The notes under the pieces: generated by a model
The model's database searches: none
Told to the model about the DNA's origin: nothing
What the model saw: only the letters and a program-made list of their open reading frames with translations
Translations under genes and position numbers: made by a program
Part shown: in pieces, positions 37,345 through 47,179 of the stretch
How positions within the stretch are numbered: position 1 is the stretch's first letter
Layout: every line of letters begins with the position of its first letter
Assembly: GCF_001515305.1 (NCBI RefSeq)
Contig: NZ_LNQV01000007.1
Coordinates: 56,088 to 120,087 of the forward strand
Length of the DNA stretch: 64,000 bases
DNA from: Aquitalea pelogenes
Lineage (GTDB): Bacteria; Pseudomonadota; Gammaproteobacteria; Burkholderiales; Chromobacteriaceae
Reading direction: 5' to 3'

Positions 37345-38097
37345 TCAGGGCAGCTGCCGCTTGAGCAAGGCAGTCAGCTCCCCCCGCGCAGCCAGTGCCT
37401 GCAAACCCTTGTCCAGCTGCTGACGCAGTAATTCCGCCCCCGGCATGCGGCGCGAAATCATGAATGAAGCTTCCACCGCCGGCCTGCCCGGCAGCGGGCG
37501 CAGCACCAGCGGCGGCAGTTGATCCGGCTGCAACACGCCCAGCCGCAACAAACCCTGCCAAACCTCCCGGTACTCGACAAAACCACGGCAATGCCCGGCG
37601 CGCAATTTGCGCAGCAGGTCCGGATAATTGGCCGAGCCCCGGTCCACTTCCTCCGCACGCAAGCCGAAGGCCTGATAATTGAAACCGTTCAGACCACACC
37701 ATGGCAGCCGGTCGCTACCTGCCAGCATGGGCTGCATGGTCAGGCTCACCGGATGCAATTGCAGATAAGGGCGGGTGAACAGGAACTGACTCTCCCGCGC
37801 AGGCGCACGGCTCGCAGCCATCACGATCTGCACCTGACTACCCTGCTCGGCCAGCGCCAGGCAACGGGCAAACGGCATCAGCCGGATTTGCAGGCCGGCC
37901 TCCGGCCCCAGGATGGTGCGCAGCACATCCGGAGAAAAGCCCTGCACATCCGCAGCGGATGCAAGCTGGTAAGACGACGGCGGCCATTGGTTATCTCCAC
38001 CACAAGCCACCACTGCCGCCTCTGCTGGCAGCACGAACATCAGGCATGGCCAGACGCTGCTGATGCACTGCATTACGGTTGTGAATGCACGTTTCAT
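37345..38097 (-). CDS. Periplasmic solute-binding protein-like (SBP_bac_3)
   Basis: This protein of about 250 residues has a signal peptide (SVWPCLMFVLPAEAA) and the fold pattern of amino-acid-type extracellular binding proteins: WPPSSYQ near the N terminus, GFSPDVLRTIL, and MPFARCLALAEQGSQVQIVMAASR. No permease or ATPase gene lies beside it, so it may be an orphan binding or sensory protein rather than part of an ABC importer. The ATG at 38097 was preferred; a GTG 12 bp upstream is possible. Confidence 0.78.
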   Translation of the reverse strand: MKRAFTTVMQCISSVWPCLMFVLPAEAAVVACGGDNQWPPSSYQLASAADVQGFSPDVLRTILGPEAGLQIRLMPFARCLALAEQGSQVQIVMAASRAPARESQFLFTRPYLQLHPVSLTMQPMLAGSDRLPWCGLNGFNYQAFGLRAEEVDRGSANYPDLLRKLRAGHCRGFVEYREVWQGLLRLGVLQPDQLPPLVLRPLPGRPAVEASFMISRRMPGAELLRQQLDKGLQALAARGELTALLKRQLP

Positions 38098-38174
38098 CCT
38101 GGAGCTCACACCTCTTCAAGCGGACAGACTAGCAAGATACCATTAACACAACTGTCATTTCGATACGGAAAAGC

Positions 38175-38678
38175 ATGAGAGACCCTCAGGATCTGTACCA
38201 GCTGCTGGATACAGAAGCCATCCACTACCAGCGTTTTGATCACCCTGCCGTCTTTACCTGTGCAGAAGCCAGCACACTGGCACCGATACCCGGCAGTCTG
38301 GCCAGCAAGAACCTGTTTCTCAAGGCTGGAAAAACCGGGCGTTACCTGCTGCTGTGCCTGCCGGCCAGTGCAAGGCTGGACCTCAAAGCCCTGGGTGAAT
38401 TGCTGGCCATCAAGAACCTTGGGTTTGCCTCGGCCGAGCGGCTGCTGACCACACTGGGACTGACACCGGGTGCCGTCAGCCTGCTGGCTGTCGTCAACGA
38501 CAGCGCCGGGCTGGTTGACGTCATTATTGATAAGGCCGTAGCCCAGCATGACACGGTACTTTGCCACCCGCTGGTCAATACCAGCACGCTGGCCATCAAC
38601 ACTGGCGATTTGCTGCGTTTTCTCGATAGCAGCCACCACCCGGCCCGTGTGATGCCGCTGCCCTGCCTGCCGGCCTAG
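38175..38678 (+). CDS. YbaK/ProX-type aminoacyl-tRNA deacylase
   Basis: This 167-residue trans-editing enzyme removes wrong amino acids (Ala or Cys) from tRNA-Pro. The catalytic Lys is likely in ASKNLFLKAGK, preceded by HPAVFTCAEAS. The C-terminal VSLLAVVND and VDVIIDKAVAQHDTVLCHPL segments are typical of the ProX/PrdX branch. Length is normal. It is divergent from the binding-protein gene. Confidence 0.88.
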   Translation: MRDPQDLYQLLDTEAIHYQRFDHPAVFTCAEASTLAPIPGSLASKNLFLKAGKTGRYLLLCLPASARLDLKALGELLAIKNLGFASAERLLTTLGLTPGAVSLLAVVNDSAGLVDVIIDKAVAQHDTVLCHPLVNTSTLAINTGDLLRFLDSSHHPARVMPLPCLPA

Positions 38679-38705
38679 TCCGCACAGAAGGGGTATCAAG
38701 CAATG

Positions 38706-38753
38706 AAAAAGGCTGCCTGCACCACCGACAGAAGGTCGGCAGCACAGGCAGCC
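38706..38753 (-). terminator. Terminator of the lipB-lipA operon
   Basis: On the minus strand GGCTGCCTG...CAGGCAGCC, with an inner CCGAC/GTCGG stem, runs into TTTTTC, about 30 bp after the lipA stop. Confidence 0.8.
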
Positions 38754-38784
38754 CGCCTGAGTCGCATACGGCTCAGTGCATTGC

Positions 38785-39732
38785 TTACACACCGGCCTCG
38801 TGCGCTTGTACATCGGCATGGTAGCTGGAGCGCACCATGGCACCGACTGCCGCGTGAGCAAAGCCCATTTCATAGGCTTTTTCTTCGAACATCTTGAAGG
38901 TGTCGGGGTGAACGTAGCGCAATACCGGCAAGTGACCGTCGGACGGTTGCAGGTACTGGCCGATGGTCAGCATGTCCACATTGTGGGCACGCAGGTCGCG
39001 CATCACTTCGAGGATTTCCTCGTCGGTCTCACCCAGACCCACCATCAGGCCGGACTTGGTGCGCACTTCCGGATTCTTGGCCTTGTAATCCTTGAGCAAC
39101 TGCAAGGAATGCGCGTAGTCGGCGCCGGGACGGGCCTGCTTGTACAGACGCGGCACGGTTTCCAGATTGTGGTTCATCACATCCGGCGGGGTGGTGGTGA
39201 GAATGTCCACCGCGATATCCAGCCGGCCACGGAAGTCCGGCACCAGGGTTTCGATCTGGGTGCCTGGCGATGCGGCACGTACCGCGCTGATGCAGTCGGC
39301 AAAGTGCTGGGCACCGCCGTCACGCAGGTCATCGCGGTCTACCGAAGTCACCACCACATACTTCAGGCGCATGGCGGCCACGCTCTCGGCCAGGTGCTTG
39401 GGCTCGTTTTCGTCCAGCGGGTTCGGGCGGCCATGACCCACGTCGCAGAAGGGGCAGCGACGGGTGCAGATATCACCCATGATCATGAAGGTGGCCGTGC
39501 CCTTGCTGAAACACTCGCCGATATTCGGGCAGGTGGCTTCTTCGCACACGGTATGCAGCTTCTGGTCGCGCAGAATCTGCTTGATTTCATGAAAACGCTG
39601 ACCGGTGGGCAGCTTGGCGCGAATCCACTCCGGCTTTTTCAGCTTTTCATCCAGCGGCACGATCTTGATGGGAATGCGTGCGGTTTTGGCGGCGCCTTTA
39701 TGCTTGACCCCTGCCTCGTTATCCAACTTCAT
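38785..39732 (-). CDS. lipA: Lipoyl synthase
   Basis: This 315-residue radical-SAM enzyme inserts two sulfurs into octanoyl groups on lipoyl domains. The auxiliary cluster motif [12 protein letters not shown] and the SAM cluster motif [10 protein letters not shown] are complete, and the C-terminal [11 protein letters not shown] carries the conserved Ser. It overlaps lipB by 4 bp (ATGA), so the two steps of lipoate formation are coupled. Confidence 0.97.
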   Translation of the reverse strand: MKLDNEAGVKHKGAAKTARIPIKIVPLDEKLKKPEWIRAKLPTGQRFHEIKQILRDQKLHTVCEEATCPNIGECFSKGTATFMIMGDICTRRCPFCDVGHGRPNPLDENEPKHLAESVAAMRLKYVVVTSVDRDDLRDGGAQHFADCISAVRAASPGTQIETLVPDFRGRLDIAVDILTTTPPDVMNHNLETVPRLYKQARPGADYAHSLQLLKDYKAKNPEVRTKSGLMVGLGETDEEILEVMRDLRAHNVDMLTIGQYLQPSDGHLPVLRYVHPDTFKMFEEKAYEMGFAHAAVGAMVRSSYHADVQAHEAGV

Positions 39733-40352
39733 GCTGTCTCCTTCACCACGGTCAGGTGTTTTTCCAACTGGGGCAGCAGCAGATCGGCCACTTGCGCCAG
39801 GGTTTTATCCACCCCCAAATCCTTCATTTGCGTCACCCTCAGGCCTTCGTAGCCACAGGGATTGATCCAGCCAAACGGCGTCAGGTCCATGTCCACATTC
39901 AGTGACAGGCCGTGATAGACCGCACCGTTCTTGATACGCAAGCCCAGCGAGGCAATCTTGGCCCCGTCCACATACACACCCGGCGCATTGACGTCACCAT
40001 TGGCGGTAATGCCCTGCCCGGCCAGCATGTCAATCACCGACTGCTCGATGCGGCGCACCAGTTCGCGCACGCCAATATGCATGCGCTTGAAATCAATCAG
40101 CAGATACACCACCAGCTGGCCGGGGCCATGATAGGTAACCTGACCGCCACGGTCGGTCTTCACCACCGGGATGTCGGTCAGGCGCAGCAGGTGTTCCGGC
40201 TTGCCAGCCAGCCCTTGCGTGTATACCGGATGGTGCTCCACCACCCACAGTTCATCCGGCGTTTCGGCCGTGCGGGTATCGGTAAAGGCCTGCATGGCCC
40301 GCCAGGTGGGTTCATAGTCCACCAGGCCCAAATGCTTGATCAGACGCTGCAC
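39729..40352 (-). CDS. lipB: Lipoyl(octanoyl) transferase
   Basis: This 207-residue enzyme transfers octanoate from acyl-ACP to lipoyl domains. [17 protein letters not shown] and the catalytic Cys in INPCGYEGL with [11 protein letters not shown] (catalytic Lys) are present. The start is GTG at 40352, with GGAG about 9 bp upstream. It lies between ybeD and lipA, the common proteobacterial order. Confidence 0.96.
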   Translation of the reverse strand: MQRLIKHLGLVDYEPTWRAMQAFTDTRTAETPDELWVVEHHPVYTQGLAGKPEHLLRLTDIPVVKTDRGGQVTYHGPGQLVVYLLIDFKRMHIGVRELVRRIEQSVIDMLAGQGITANGDVNAPGVYVDGAKIASLGLRIKNGAVYHGLSLNVDMDLTPFGWINPCGYEGLRVTQMKDLGVDKTLAQVADLLLPQLEKHLTVVKETA

Positions 40353-40372
40353 GCGCTTGGCTCCACGTTGGT

Positions 40373-40651
40373 TTAAAGCACCATCTTGACCATGGGATGG
40401 CCAGTGAGCGACAGGTAGATATTATCCAGCTGCTGGCGCGAGGTGGCATTCACGGTAATGGTGAGCGCGTAGAAACGCCCACCCGAGCTTTCCCGCAGGG
40501 TGACATCGTGCTCGGCCAGGTCGGGCGCGTGCACACGCACCACTTCGGTCATGGTGACGACAAATTCGTCGTGACGCTCGCCCATCACTTTCAGGGGGAA
40601 GCGACAGGGAAATTCAATGATTTCCTGCTTTTCAGTGCTGTTTTCAGCCAT
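40373..40651 (-). CDS. ybeD: YbeD/DUF493 family protein
   Basis: This is a 92-residue ACT-like alpha-beta protein with [12 protein letters not shown] at the N terminus and [38 protein letters not shown] at the C terminus, diagnostic of DUF493. The conserved gene order dacC-ybeD-lipB-lipA supports it. It probably has a regulatory role; the function is not established. The ATG at 40651 was chosen because the upstream extension runs through the dacC terminator. Confidence 0.9.
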   Translation of the reverse strand: MAENSTEKQEIIEFPCRFPLKVMGERHDEFVVTMTEVVRVHAPDLAEHDVTLRESSGGRFYALTITVNATSRQQLDNIYLSLTGHPMVKMVL

Positions 40652-40674
40652 GTTCAACTCGATTCTGCAAAGGC

Positions 40675-40703
40675 AAAAGGCCCGCATCACCCGATGCAGG
40701 CCA
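40675..40703 (-). terminator. Terminator downstream of dacC
   Basis: On the minus strand GGCCTGCATC and GATGCGGGCC pair around a small loop, followed by TTTTGCC. It lies between dacC and ybeD, so ybeD-lipB-lipA likely have their own promoter. Confidence 0.7.
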
Positions 40704-40744
40704 TTGCCGGCCCCCGCCTGGCGGGGCGTCAATCAAAAGCCGGT

Positions 40745-41893
40745 TTACTTCCAGCCCAGCATCAGCTTGATGCTGTCCCACAGGCGGCTGAAGAAACCAC
40801 CCTCTTCCACGGCCTGCAAGGCAACGACCGGGCGCTCCAGCAGCGGCTTGCCATCCAGGCTCACCACCAGCTTGCCAACAGTCTGACCGGCCTTGATCGG
40901 GGCGATCAGCGGCTGCATTGTGGACATGTCCGCCTTCAGCTGGGCCGACTGGCCCTTGGCCACCGTGGCGAATACATCCTGGGCAAAGCCCACCGGTACC
41001 GATTTGGCTGCGCCCTTGTAGACCGGCACTTCGGAAACAGGCTTGGATGCGCTGTAAAGTTTGGGCGTTTCGAAAAACTGCAAGCCGTAATTCAGCAGTT
41101 TGGCACTTTCGTTGGCGCGCGCCTCCGGGCTGGCCGTGCCCACCACCACCGAAATCACCCGACGGCCATCACGATGGCTGGAGGTAATCATATTGTAGCC
41201 GGCGGTATCGGTGTAACCGGTTTTCATGCCGTCGACGTTGGGGTCACGGTACAGCAGCAGGTTGCGGTTGGGCTGGGTAATCTTGTTATAGGTGAAGGAC
41301 TTGATGGAGTACGTGGGGTAGAACTCCGGGAAGTCACGAATCAGCGCGGCGGACAGGATGGCCAGATCATGCACGGTGGTGTAGTGATCGGCATGCGGCA
41401 GGCCGGTGGCATTGCGGAACTGGGTGTTCTTCATGCCCAGTTTCTGCGCCTGCTGGGTCATCAGCTGGGCGAACACGTCCTCGCTGCCGGCAATGGCTTC
41501 GGCCAGGGTGACGCAGGCGTCGTTACCAGACTGCACGATCATGCCCTTGATCAGGTCATCCACCTTCACCGGCACTTTCGGGTCGAGGAACATGCGCGAG
41601 CCGTCGGTTTTCCAGCCACGGTTGGACACGGTCAGCATCTGGTCCAGCGACAGGCGCTTTTCCTTCACCGCCTTGAAGGTGAGATAGGCGGTCATCAGTT
41701 TGGTCAGCGAGGCCGGTTCCACGCGGGCATCCGGGTCCTGTGCGGCCAGCACCTGACCGCTATTGAAATCGACAAGATAAAACGCCTTGCCGGCAATCTC
41801 GGGCACAGGCGGAACAAAGGCAGCGGTCGCGGAGGCAGCAACAGGCATGGCCAGGCTGGCGGCCAGCAAAATTCGGGTGATGGTGGTTTTCAT
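40745..41893 (-). CDS. dacC: D-alanyl-D-alanine carboxypeptidase (PBP5/6 type)
   Basis: This is a serine DD-carboxypeptidase of about 382 residues that trims pentapeptide stems in peptidoglycan. A signal peptide (RILLAASLAMPVAASATAA) is followed by the SxxK motif in PASLTKLM, SxN in VQSGNDACV and KTG in DGMKTGYTD. A C-terminal PBP5 beta domain and an amphipathic anchor (FFSRLWDSIKLMLGWK) complete it. The ATG at 41893 was chosen for the signal peptide. The symbol is by family similarity; dacA or dacD are alternatives. Confidence 0.94.
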   Translation of the reverse strand: MKTTITRILLAASLAMPVAASATAAFVPPVPEIAGKAFYLVDFNSGQVLAAQDPDARVEPASLTKLMTAYLTFKAVKEKRLSLDQMLTVSNRGWKTDGSRMFLDPKVPVKVDDLIKGMIVQSGNDACVTLAEAIAGSEDVFAQLMTQQAQKLGMKNTQFRNATGLPHADHYTTVHDLAILSAALIRDFPEFYPTYSIKSFTYNKITQPNRNLLLYRDPNVDGMKTGYTDTAGYNMITSSHRDGRRVISVVVGTASPEARANESAKLLNYGLQFFETPKLYSASKPVSEVPVYKGAAKSVPVGFAQDVFATVAKGQSAQLKADMSTMQPLIAPIKAGQTVGKLVVSLDGKPLLERPVVALQAVEEGGFFSRLWDSIKLMLGWK

Positions 41894-42115
41894 TGAGATC
41901 GACAACGGGTGAGGGGTACAAACAATAGCCGGTGATTATACACGTCCAGACTGCAACGTTGACCGTAAATGCCCGGTTTTGGCGCAATTGGCCGTCAATA
42001 ACAGCCTGCTTGCGGCAATGCAGCATGAAAATGGCGACACGGCTTCCCGGCGGCTTGGAGTTCCTGCTACTCTGACAGTTCAATAAAAAAGCACGACAAG
42101 GACATCGGCATCACC
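41894..42115. other. Divergent promoter region dacC/ilvA
   Basis: A 222-bp spacer between divergent genes that must hold both promoters. No leader peptide with Ile/Leu/Val codons or attenuator hairpin is visible before ilvA. Confidence 0.45.
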
Positions 42116-43644
42116 ATGCAAGACAAGCAAGACTACCTGGAGCGCATCCTCACCTCCCGCGTCTATGACGTCGCAGTGGAAACCCCGCTGGAAACCGCCA
42201 ACAACCTGAGCCGCCGTACCGGCAACACCATTTTGCTGAAGCGCGAAGACCTGCAACCGGTGTTCTCGTTCAAGCTGCGTGGCGCCTACAACAAGATGGC
42301 CAAGCTGACGCCGGATCAGCTGGCCAACGGTGTGATTACCGCCAGTGCCGGCAACCACGCGCAGGGCGTGCGCTGTCGGCCAAAAAGATTGGCTGTGAAG
42401 CCATCATCGTGATGCCGGTAACCACTCCACAGGTGAAGATTGACGGCGTTACCAGCCGTGGCGGCAAGGTGGTCTTGCATGGCGAATCGTTCAGCGATGC
42501 CTATCAGCACGCCATGAAGCTGGTGGCCGAAACCGGCAAAACCTACATCCCGCCGTTTGACGACCCGGACGTGATTGCCGGCCAGGGCACCATCGGCATG
42601 GAAATCCTGCGTCAACACCCCGGCCATATCGATGCCGTGTTCGTCGCCATTGGTGGCGGCGGCCTGGCTGCCGGCGTGGCCAGCTTCATCAAGCGCCTGA
42701 AACCGGAAATCAAGATCATCGGCGTGCAGCCGGTGGATTCGGACGCGATGAAGCAGTCCATCGAAAAAGGCGAGCGCGTAGAACTAAAAGACGTGGGCCT
42801 GTTTGCCGATGGCGTGGCAGTGAAGCTGGTGGGCGAGGAAACCTTCCGCATCTGCCGCGAGCTGCTGGACGAAATCATGCTGGTGGATTCGGACGCCATG
42901 TGCGCCGCCATCAAGGACATCTTCGAAGACACCCGTTCCATCGTGGAACCGGCCGGTGCACTGGCCGTGGCCGCCGCCAAGGCCTATATCGAGCGCGAAG
43001 GCTGTACCGGCCAGACGCTGGTGGCTATCAATTGCGGCGCCAACATGAACTTCGACCGCCTGCGTCACGTGTCGGAACGTTCCGAACTGGGCGAGCGCCG
43101 CGAAGCGATCATCGCGGTCACCATCCCGGAAAAACCGGGCAGCTTCAAGCAGTTCTGTTCGGTCATCGGCAACCGTAACATCACCGAATTCAACTACCGC
43201 TTTGCCGACCCCGGCACCGCCCATGTGTTTGTCGGGGTGCAGATCAGCGGCAAGCAGGATTCGGAACGCATCATTGCCGAACTGAAAGCCAATGGCCTGG
43301 AAGGGCTGGACCTGACCGACAACGAGCTGGCCAAGCTGCACATCCGCCATCTGGTGGGCGGCCATGCCCCGCAGCTGAAGGACGAGCGCGTGCTGCGCTT
43401 TGAATTCCCGGAACGTCCGGGCGCGCTGATGCGTTTCCTGGAAGGCATGCAGACCAACTGGAACATCAGCCTGTTCCACTACCGCAACCACGGTGCCGAT
43501 TATGGCCGCGTACTGGTAGGCATTCAGGTGCCATCCAGCGATAATGCCGAGTTCCAGCGCTTCCTGGATGGTCTGGCCTACCCCTATGTGGAAGAAACCG
43601 ACAACCCGGCCTACAAGCTGTTCCTGGGCAAGACCATCCGCTAA
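42116..43644 (+). CDS. ilvA: Threonine ammonia-lyase, biosynthetic, frameshifted
   Basis: This PLP enzyme converts threonine to 2-oxobutanoate, the first step to isoleucine. The PLP Lys is in [12 protein letters not shown], and the glycine loop is [13 protein letters not shown]. Two C-terminal ACT-like domains (from EKPGSFKQF and from [11 protein letters not shown]) mark the Ile-feedback-regulated form. After SAGNHAQGV the frame slips at 42368-42371, where one G is missing (expected GTGGCGCTG). Restoring it gives [16 protein letters not shown] and a 509-residue protein. Everything else is conserved, so an indel error is likely. Confidence 0.94.
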
Positions 43645-43650
43645 CCCTGC

Positions 43651-43673
43651 CTGCCGGCGCACAATGCCGGCAG
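43651..43673. repeat. Inverted repeat between ilvA and gph
   Basis: A perfect 8-bp stem CTGCCGGC/GCCGGCAG with a 7-base loop. No T tract follows, so it is at best a weak terminator. Confidence 0.5.
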
Positions 43674-43698
43674 CAGACTCTTGCTACAGGCATTGCAC

Positions 43699-44345
43699 AT
43701 GATTCAAGCCGTATTGTTCGATCTGGACGGCACCCTGGCCGACACCGCACGCGACCTGGGCGCCGCCCTCAACCGTCTGCTGGCCGAGGAAGGCCTGCCG
43801 CCGCAGCCCTACTCCGCCATCCGCCCGATTGCCAGCCATGGCGCACGTGGACTGGTGAGCCTGGGCTTTGGCATTGATCGCGAACATCCGCGTTTCGAAG
43901 AATACCGCCTGCGTTTTCTCGACCACTACGAGCACAGCTTTGCCGACGAAACCGTATTGTTCGACGGCATCAACAGCATGCTGGACGGCATTGCGGCCAA
44001 GGGCTGACCTGGGGCATCATCACCAACAAGCCGATGCGCTTTACCGACCGGCTGGTGCCTGCCCTGCCCTTTGCCAGCCGCCCCGCGGTCACCGTCAGCG
44101 GCGATACCGTAGGCGTGCCCAAGCCGGACCCGGCACCCATGCTGCATGCGGCCAGCCAGATCGGCATTGCCCCGGAGCACTGCCTGTATGTGGGCGATGC
44201 CGAGCGCGACATCCAGGCCGGCCGTGTGGTGGGCATGAAAACCGTACTGGCCAGCTGGGGCTATATCTCGGCGCAGGACCAGCCGGAGCAATGGGGTGCC
44301 GACATCAGCATCAACCATCCGCTGGAATTGCTGCAGCACCTGTAA
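43699..44345 (+). CDS. gph: HAD-family phosphatase (phosphoglycolate phosphatase-like), frameshifted
   Basis: This HAD hydrolase has the nucleophile motif VLFDLDGTLADT, motif II region in WGIITNKPMRF, Lys in GVPKPDPAP and the acidic motif LYVGDAERDIQAG. Phosphoglycolate phosphatase (Gph) is the closest type. The frame breaks at 44001-44006: AAGGGCTGA needs one more G to read KGLTWGIITNK. The corrected product is about 215 residues, the usual size. Whether the substrate is phosphoglycolate or another sugar phosphate cannot be decided. Confidence 0.88.
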
Positions 44346-44362
44346 GCCAGAAGCAAGCACCA

Positions 44363-44399
44363 CAACCCGCATGTCACCTCCGGCCAATGCGGGTTTTCT
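44363..44399 (+). terminator. Terminator downstream of gph
   Basis: AACCCGCAT and ATGCGGGTT flank a 14-base loop and are followed by TTCTTTT. Confidence 0.75.
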
Positions 44400-44524
44400 T
44401 TTGCATGATTAAACACCAATAAGAAACAATTTCTTGAACAAACTGGTATTTTTCACATTATGGGTAATCAATACACTGCATCCATCCGCTGACTGACAGC
44501 GCAAACCCGACAAGGATGCAAACC

Positions 44525-44764
44525 ATGAAACGCCTCGCCCTCACCCTGCTGGCCCTGAGCTTCAGCACCGCCGCCCTGGCCGCCCACCACAGCAACTACC
44601 CCAGCAGCGCCGATGTCAGCGCCTGGCAAGCCGAACAAGCCGCCATCCGCGCCGCCGACGCACAATTACCGGCAGCGCGCCAGGCCGAAATCGCCCGTGA
44701 CAATGCCGCCTGGCAGGCCGCGCTGCTGCAGAAAAACCAGCACAACGCCGGAATCAATCACTAA
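44525..44764 (+). CDS. Small secreted/periplasmic hypothetical protein, 79 aa
   Basis: The family was not recognised. A clean signal peptide (KRLALTLLALSFSTAALA) is followed by a mature part of about 60 residues, charged and helical, rich in Ala and Gln (AWQAEQAAIRAADAQLPAARQAEIARDNAAWQAALLQ). The ATG at 44525 has AAGGA at a good distance; the ATG at 44516 sits on that ribosome binding site. A gene of unknown function follows 32 bp downstream. Confidence 0.7.
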   Translation: MKRLALTLLALSFSTAALAAHHSNYPSSADVSAWQAEQAAIRAADAQLPAARQAEIARDNAAWQAALLQKNQHNAGINH

Positions 44765-44796
44765 ACGACAAGTACTGACAGACAAGGCCGCCCGTC

Positions 44797-45252
44797 ATGA
44801 CCCGCTACCAACTGCATATCGCCGCACAGCACACCAGCCTGACTCAGGCGGCACAGCCGGCCCACAGCATGCCGACAGGCTGGCAGTCGGCACTGCCCGT
44901 TGACAGTCACACCCTGCTGCCCACGGCTGCCGGGCTGGAGATGGCCATCATGCAGGTGGAAGACGCCATCAGTGCCAGCTGGCCACAGCGTCTGGCACTG
45001 GACACGGTGTACAGCAGCGATGCGGAACTGCGGCAACTGGCCACCCTGTGCGGCTTGCCAGACACGGCGAGCTGCCGGCTTGAACGCCAGATGGTGGAAA
45101 GCCTGTTCTCGCGTCTGGCCAATGCGGTGGAGGGCGGCCTGGCCAGCGGGCTGCCAAGCACACAGGCAGCCATGGGCAGCCTGCTGATCTTGCGCGAGCT
45201 GCTGCACCATCTGGACATTGCCAGCATCACCCTGCTGGAGCCCGATGCCTGA
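44797..45252 (+). CDS. Hypothetical protein, 151 aa
   Basis: The family was not recognised. This is a soluble alpha/beta protein without signal peptide; the second half is helical (LERQMVESLFSRLANAVEGGL, LLILRELLHHL). Codon use matches the host. It lies 32 bp after the small secreted protein gene and is convergent with a zinc-ribbon gene. Confidence 0.65.
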   Translation: MTRYQLHIAAQHTSLTQAAQPAHSMPTGWQSALPVDSHTLLPTAAGLEMAIMQVEDAISASWPQRLALDTVYSSDAELRQLATLCGLPDTASCRLERQMVESLFSRLANAVEGGLASGLPSTQAAMGSLLILRELLHHLDIASITLLEPDA

Positions 45253-45269
45253 CAAGGACTGCAGGCAAA

Positions 45270-45304
45270 GAAAAACCGCCGTCAGATCACTCTGGCGGCG
45301 GCTT
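45270..45304 (-). terminator. Terminator of the zinc-ribbon gene
   Basis: On the minus strand GCCGCCAGA-GTGA-TCTGACGGCGG followed by TTTTTC, about 40 bp after the stop of the 88-aa gene. Confidence 0.75.
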
Positions 45305-45342
45305 CTTGTCCATCCGGCTGCATCAGCAGCGTGATGGCCGGA

Positions 45343-45609
45343 TCAGAAAGGGTAAACCACTTCTGCCGGCTTGAACTCGCAAGGCTTGTCGGATGGAGCA
45401 GCGTCGTGCATCTCGGCCTTGCTGTCGGAAATCTTCTTCCAGGAACCACCCAGGCTGCAGGCAAAATCCTGGCCCAGTTCCAGTTCACCAAACGTCGATG
45501 GCAGTACCGGCTCTTCACAGTGCGGGCACAGATTACCGGCCGGCCCAGTCAGTTGGGCCCGGCTGGATACCTCGTCACACCAGCAACATTTGATTTGATC
45601 TTCAGTCAT
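45343..45609 (-). CDS. Small zinc-ribbon-like protein, 88 aa
   Basis: The family was not recognised. Two CxxC pairs (CCWCDE and CPHCEE) about 20 residues apart suggest a zinc ribbon. A third Cys region follows (FACSLGGSW). No signal peptide. Followed by a good terminator. It may be a nucleic-acid- or protein-binding adaptor; no function can be claimed. Confidence 0.68.
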   Translation of the reverse strand: MTEDQIKCCWCDEVSSRAQLTGPAGNLCPHCEEPVLPSTFGELELGQDFACSLGGSWKKISDSKAEMHDAAPSDKPCEFKPAEVVYPF

Positions 45610-45707
45610 CTTTACTTCCCGTTACCTTGGCTTGTCATGTCGGAATGACGCGAATGGAGCGGGATTATACCCGTCTTGAGGCAAACCGACGAATGCCATG
45701 TACGGCA

Positions 45708-46541
45708 TCAGGCGGCGTGACTGGCCTCGCGGGCTGAAAACAGGCTAACAGCGGGCCGTGCGTAATGGAAACCCTGCAACAGCGCAGCACCTGACTGCAC
45801 TACTAGCTGGTGCTGCGCTTCGGTCTCCACTCCTTCGCACACCACCTGGGCACCCAGTGCCGCAATCATGCTGATCAGCCCCGGCAAAACGGTACGCGCC
45901 CGCGGGTTCACCATGGACTGTGTCAACAGGCTGCGATCGAGCTTGACCAGATCCGGCGTCAATTGCCACAACCGGTCAAAATTGGAATGACCGGCACCAA
46001 AATCGTCGATGGCAATGCGGAATCCCTTGCGTTTGTAGCTGTTGATGGCGGCATCCAGCAAGGCGAGGTCTTCTATTTCCGATTCGACAATCTCCAGCAC
46101 CACCTGCTCCGGCATCAGGCCGCAATAGCTCAACAGGGTTTCGAAGGTGGTGCCATGCTTGCCGCTGGCAATGCTGAGCAAATGCCGCCCGTGTACATTC
46201 AGGAACAGCAATTCACCGGCTGCGGCCTGGCTGGAAAAATTCAGCGCATGCACCACCCGGCTCAGCCGGTCCAGATACACCAGTTCCTCGGCACCGCGGG
46301 CGCGGGCAAAAAAACGGTCGATGGCCATGGGCTGGCCCTCATGGTCGGTCACCCGCAACAGGGCCTCATGAGCAAACGGCTGGCCGGAGTGCGCATGCAT
46401 GATGGGCTGGAATGCACTGTACAAGCGTAATCCACCATACATGGCGAAAGCGCCATGGTCGGAAAAACTGAGCGTGGGCCGGTGCTGGGCAACCCCCGCT
46501 GGCCATTGATTGAAATAGCTCAGCAAACGGTTCAACTGCAT
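45708..46541 (-). CDS. EAL-domain c-di-GMP phosphodiesterase
   Basis: This 277-residue stand-alone EAL protein has the signature HEALLRV and the metal and substrate residues in FLNVHGRH, VLEIVESEI, IDDFGAGHSN, LVKLDRSL, CEGVETEAQ and LLQGFHYARP, so the site looks complete. No transmembrane segment. It is preceded 65 bp upstream on the same strand by a degenerate relative at 46607-47179. It is likely to hydrolyse cyclic di-GMP. Confidence 0.9.
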   Translation of the reverse strand: MQLNRLLSYFNQWPAGVAQHRPTLSFSDHGAFAMYGGLRLYSAFQPIMHAHSGQPFAHEALLRVTDHEGQPMAIDRFFARARGAEELVYLDRLSRVVHALNFSSQAAAGELLFLNVHGRHLLSIASGKHGTTFETLLSYCGLMPEQVVLEIVESEIEDLALLDAAINSYKRKGFRIAIDDFGAGHSNFDRLWQLTPDLVKLDRSLLTQSMVNPRARTVLPGLISMIAALGAQVVCEGVETEAQHQLVVQSGAALLQGFHYARPAVSLFSAREASHAA

Positions 46542-46606
46542 GCATGTCCTATCTTGATTTCACTGCCTGATGGCCAGATCACCACCTGCGGGCCTGGCAC
46601 CGTGTT

Positions 46607-47179
46607 TCAGGCAGCTTTCAGCCGGTGCAGGATGCTTTCGTCATCGGCACTGGCAACATAAGTGGCAAAACCATGGCGCGCATAACTTTGCTGCAGGGCC
46701 TGCAAACGGTCGGGCTGCTGCGCATAGTCAGCAGGCAGGACAAAGCCGATTTGCAGCTCCGGCATGGCCAGCTGATCGACAATCTGGCGAAACACCCGTC
46801 CGTGGTCCTGGCTCACCCGTTCCAGCAAGGCCACGGAAACGGGCAATAACAGGATTTTGTCCTGATGCTGGCCGTGCAGGTAATTGAGCAGATGCAGGCA
46901 ACGGATGAAGCGGTCCAGCACGACCGGCGTTTCGCTCACCCCGGTCAGGCGGGACAGCACCTCACCGCCAATCGGCTCGCCACCCGGGGCAACGGCATGC
47001 AGGCTGGCCAGCACACCAAGCGGCTCACCGGTAGCATCGCTGACCGGTGCAAAGCGGCTGGCGAGCCTTACCTTGAGAAACTCCCCCACCACTTCTCCAT
47101 CAGCGGTATTCCATAACGGAAATTCCATGAAGTAAGCGGGATGGATGGTGTGCAAAAAACGTGTGAGCAATGGATTCAT
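46607..47179 (-). CDS. Degenerate EAL-like protein, 190 aa
   Basis: The sequence layout (RFIRCLHLLNYL, KILLLPVSVALLERV, LAMPELQIGFVLPADYA) recalls parts of an EAL fold, but no EAL, DDFG or other catalytic motif is visible. It is co-transcribed with the active-looking EAL protein downstream. Similar truncated proteins act as c-di-GMP receptors or partners, so a regulatory role is possible. Family assignment is tentative. Confidence 0.55.
   Translation of the reverse strand: MNPLLTRFLHTIHPAYFMEFPLWNTADGEVVGEFLKVRLASRFAPVSDATGEPLGVLASLHAVAPGGEPIGGEVLSRLTGVSETPVVLDRFIRCLHLLNYLHGQHQDKILLLPVSVALLERVSQDHGRVFRQIVDQLAMPELQIGFVLPADYAQQPDRLQALQQSYARHGFATYVASADDESILHRLKAA

Noticed and set aside
42116..43644. 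A short threonine dehydratase fragment plus a separate PLP gene
   Set aside because: The two frames meet inside a conserved motif and one added G restores a normal 509-residue IlvA.
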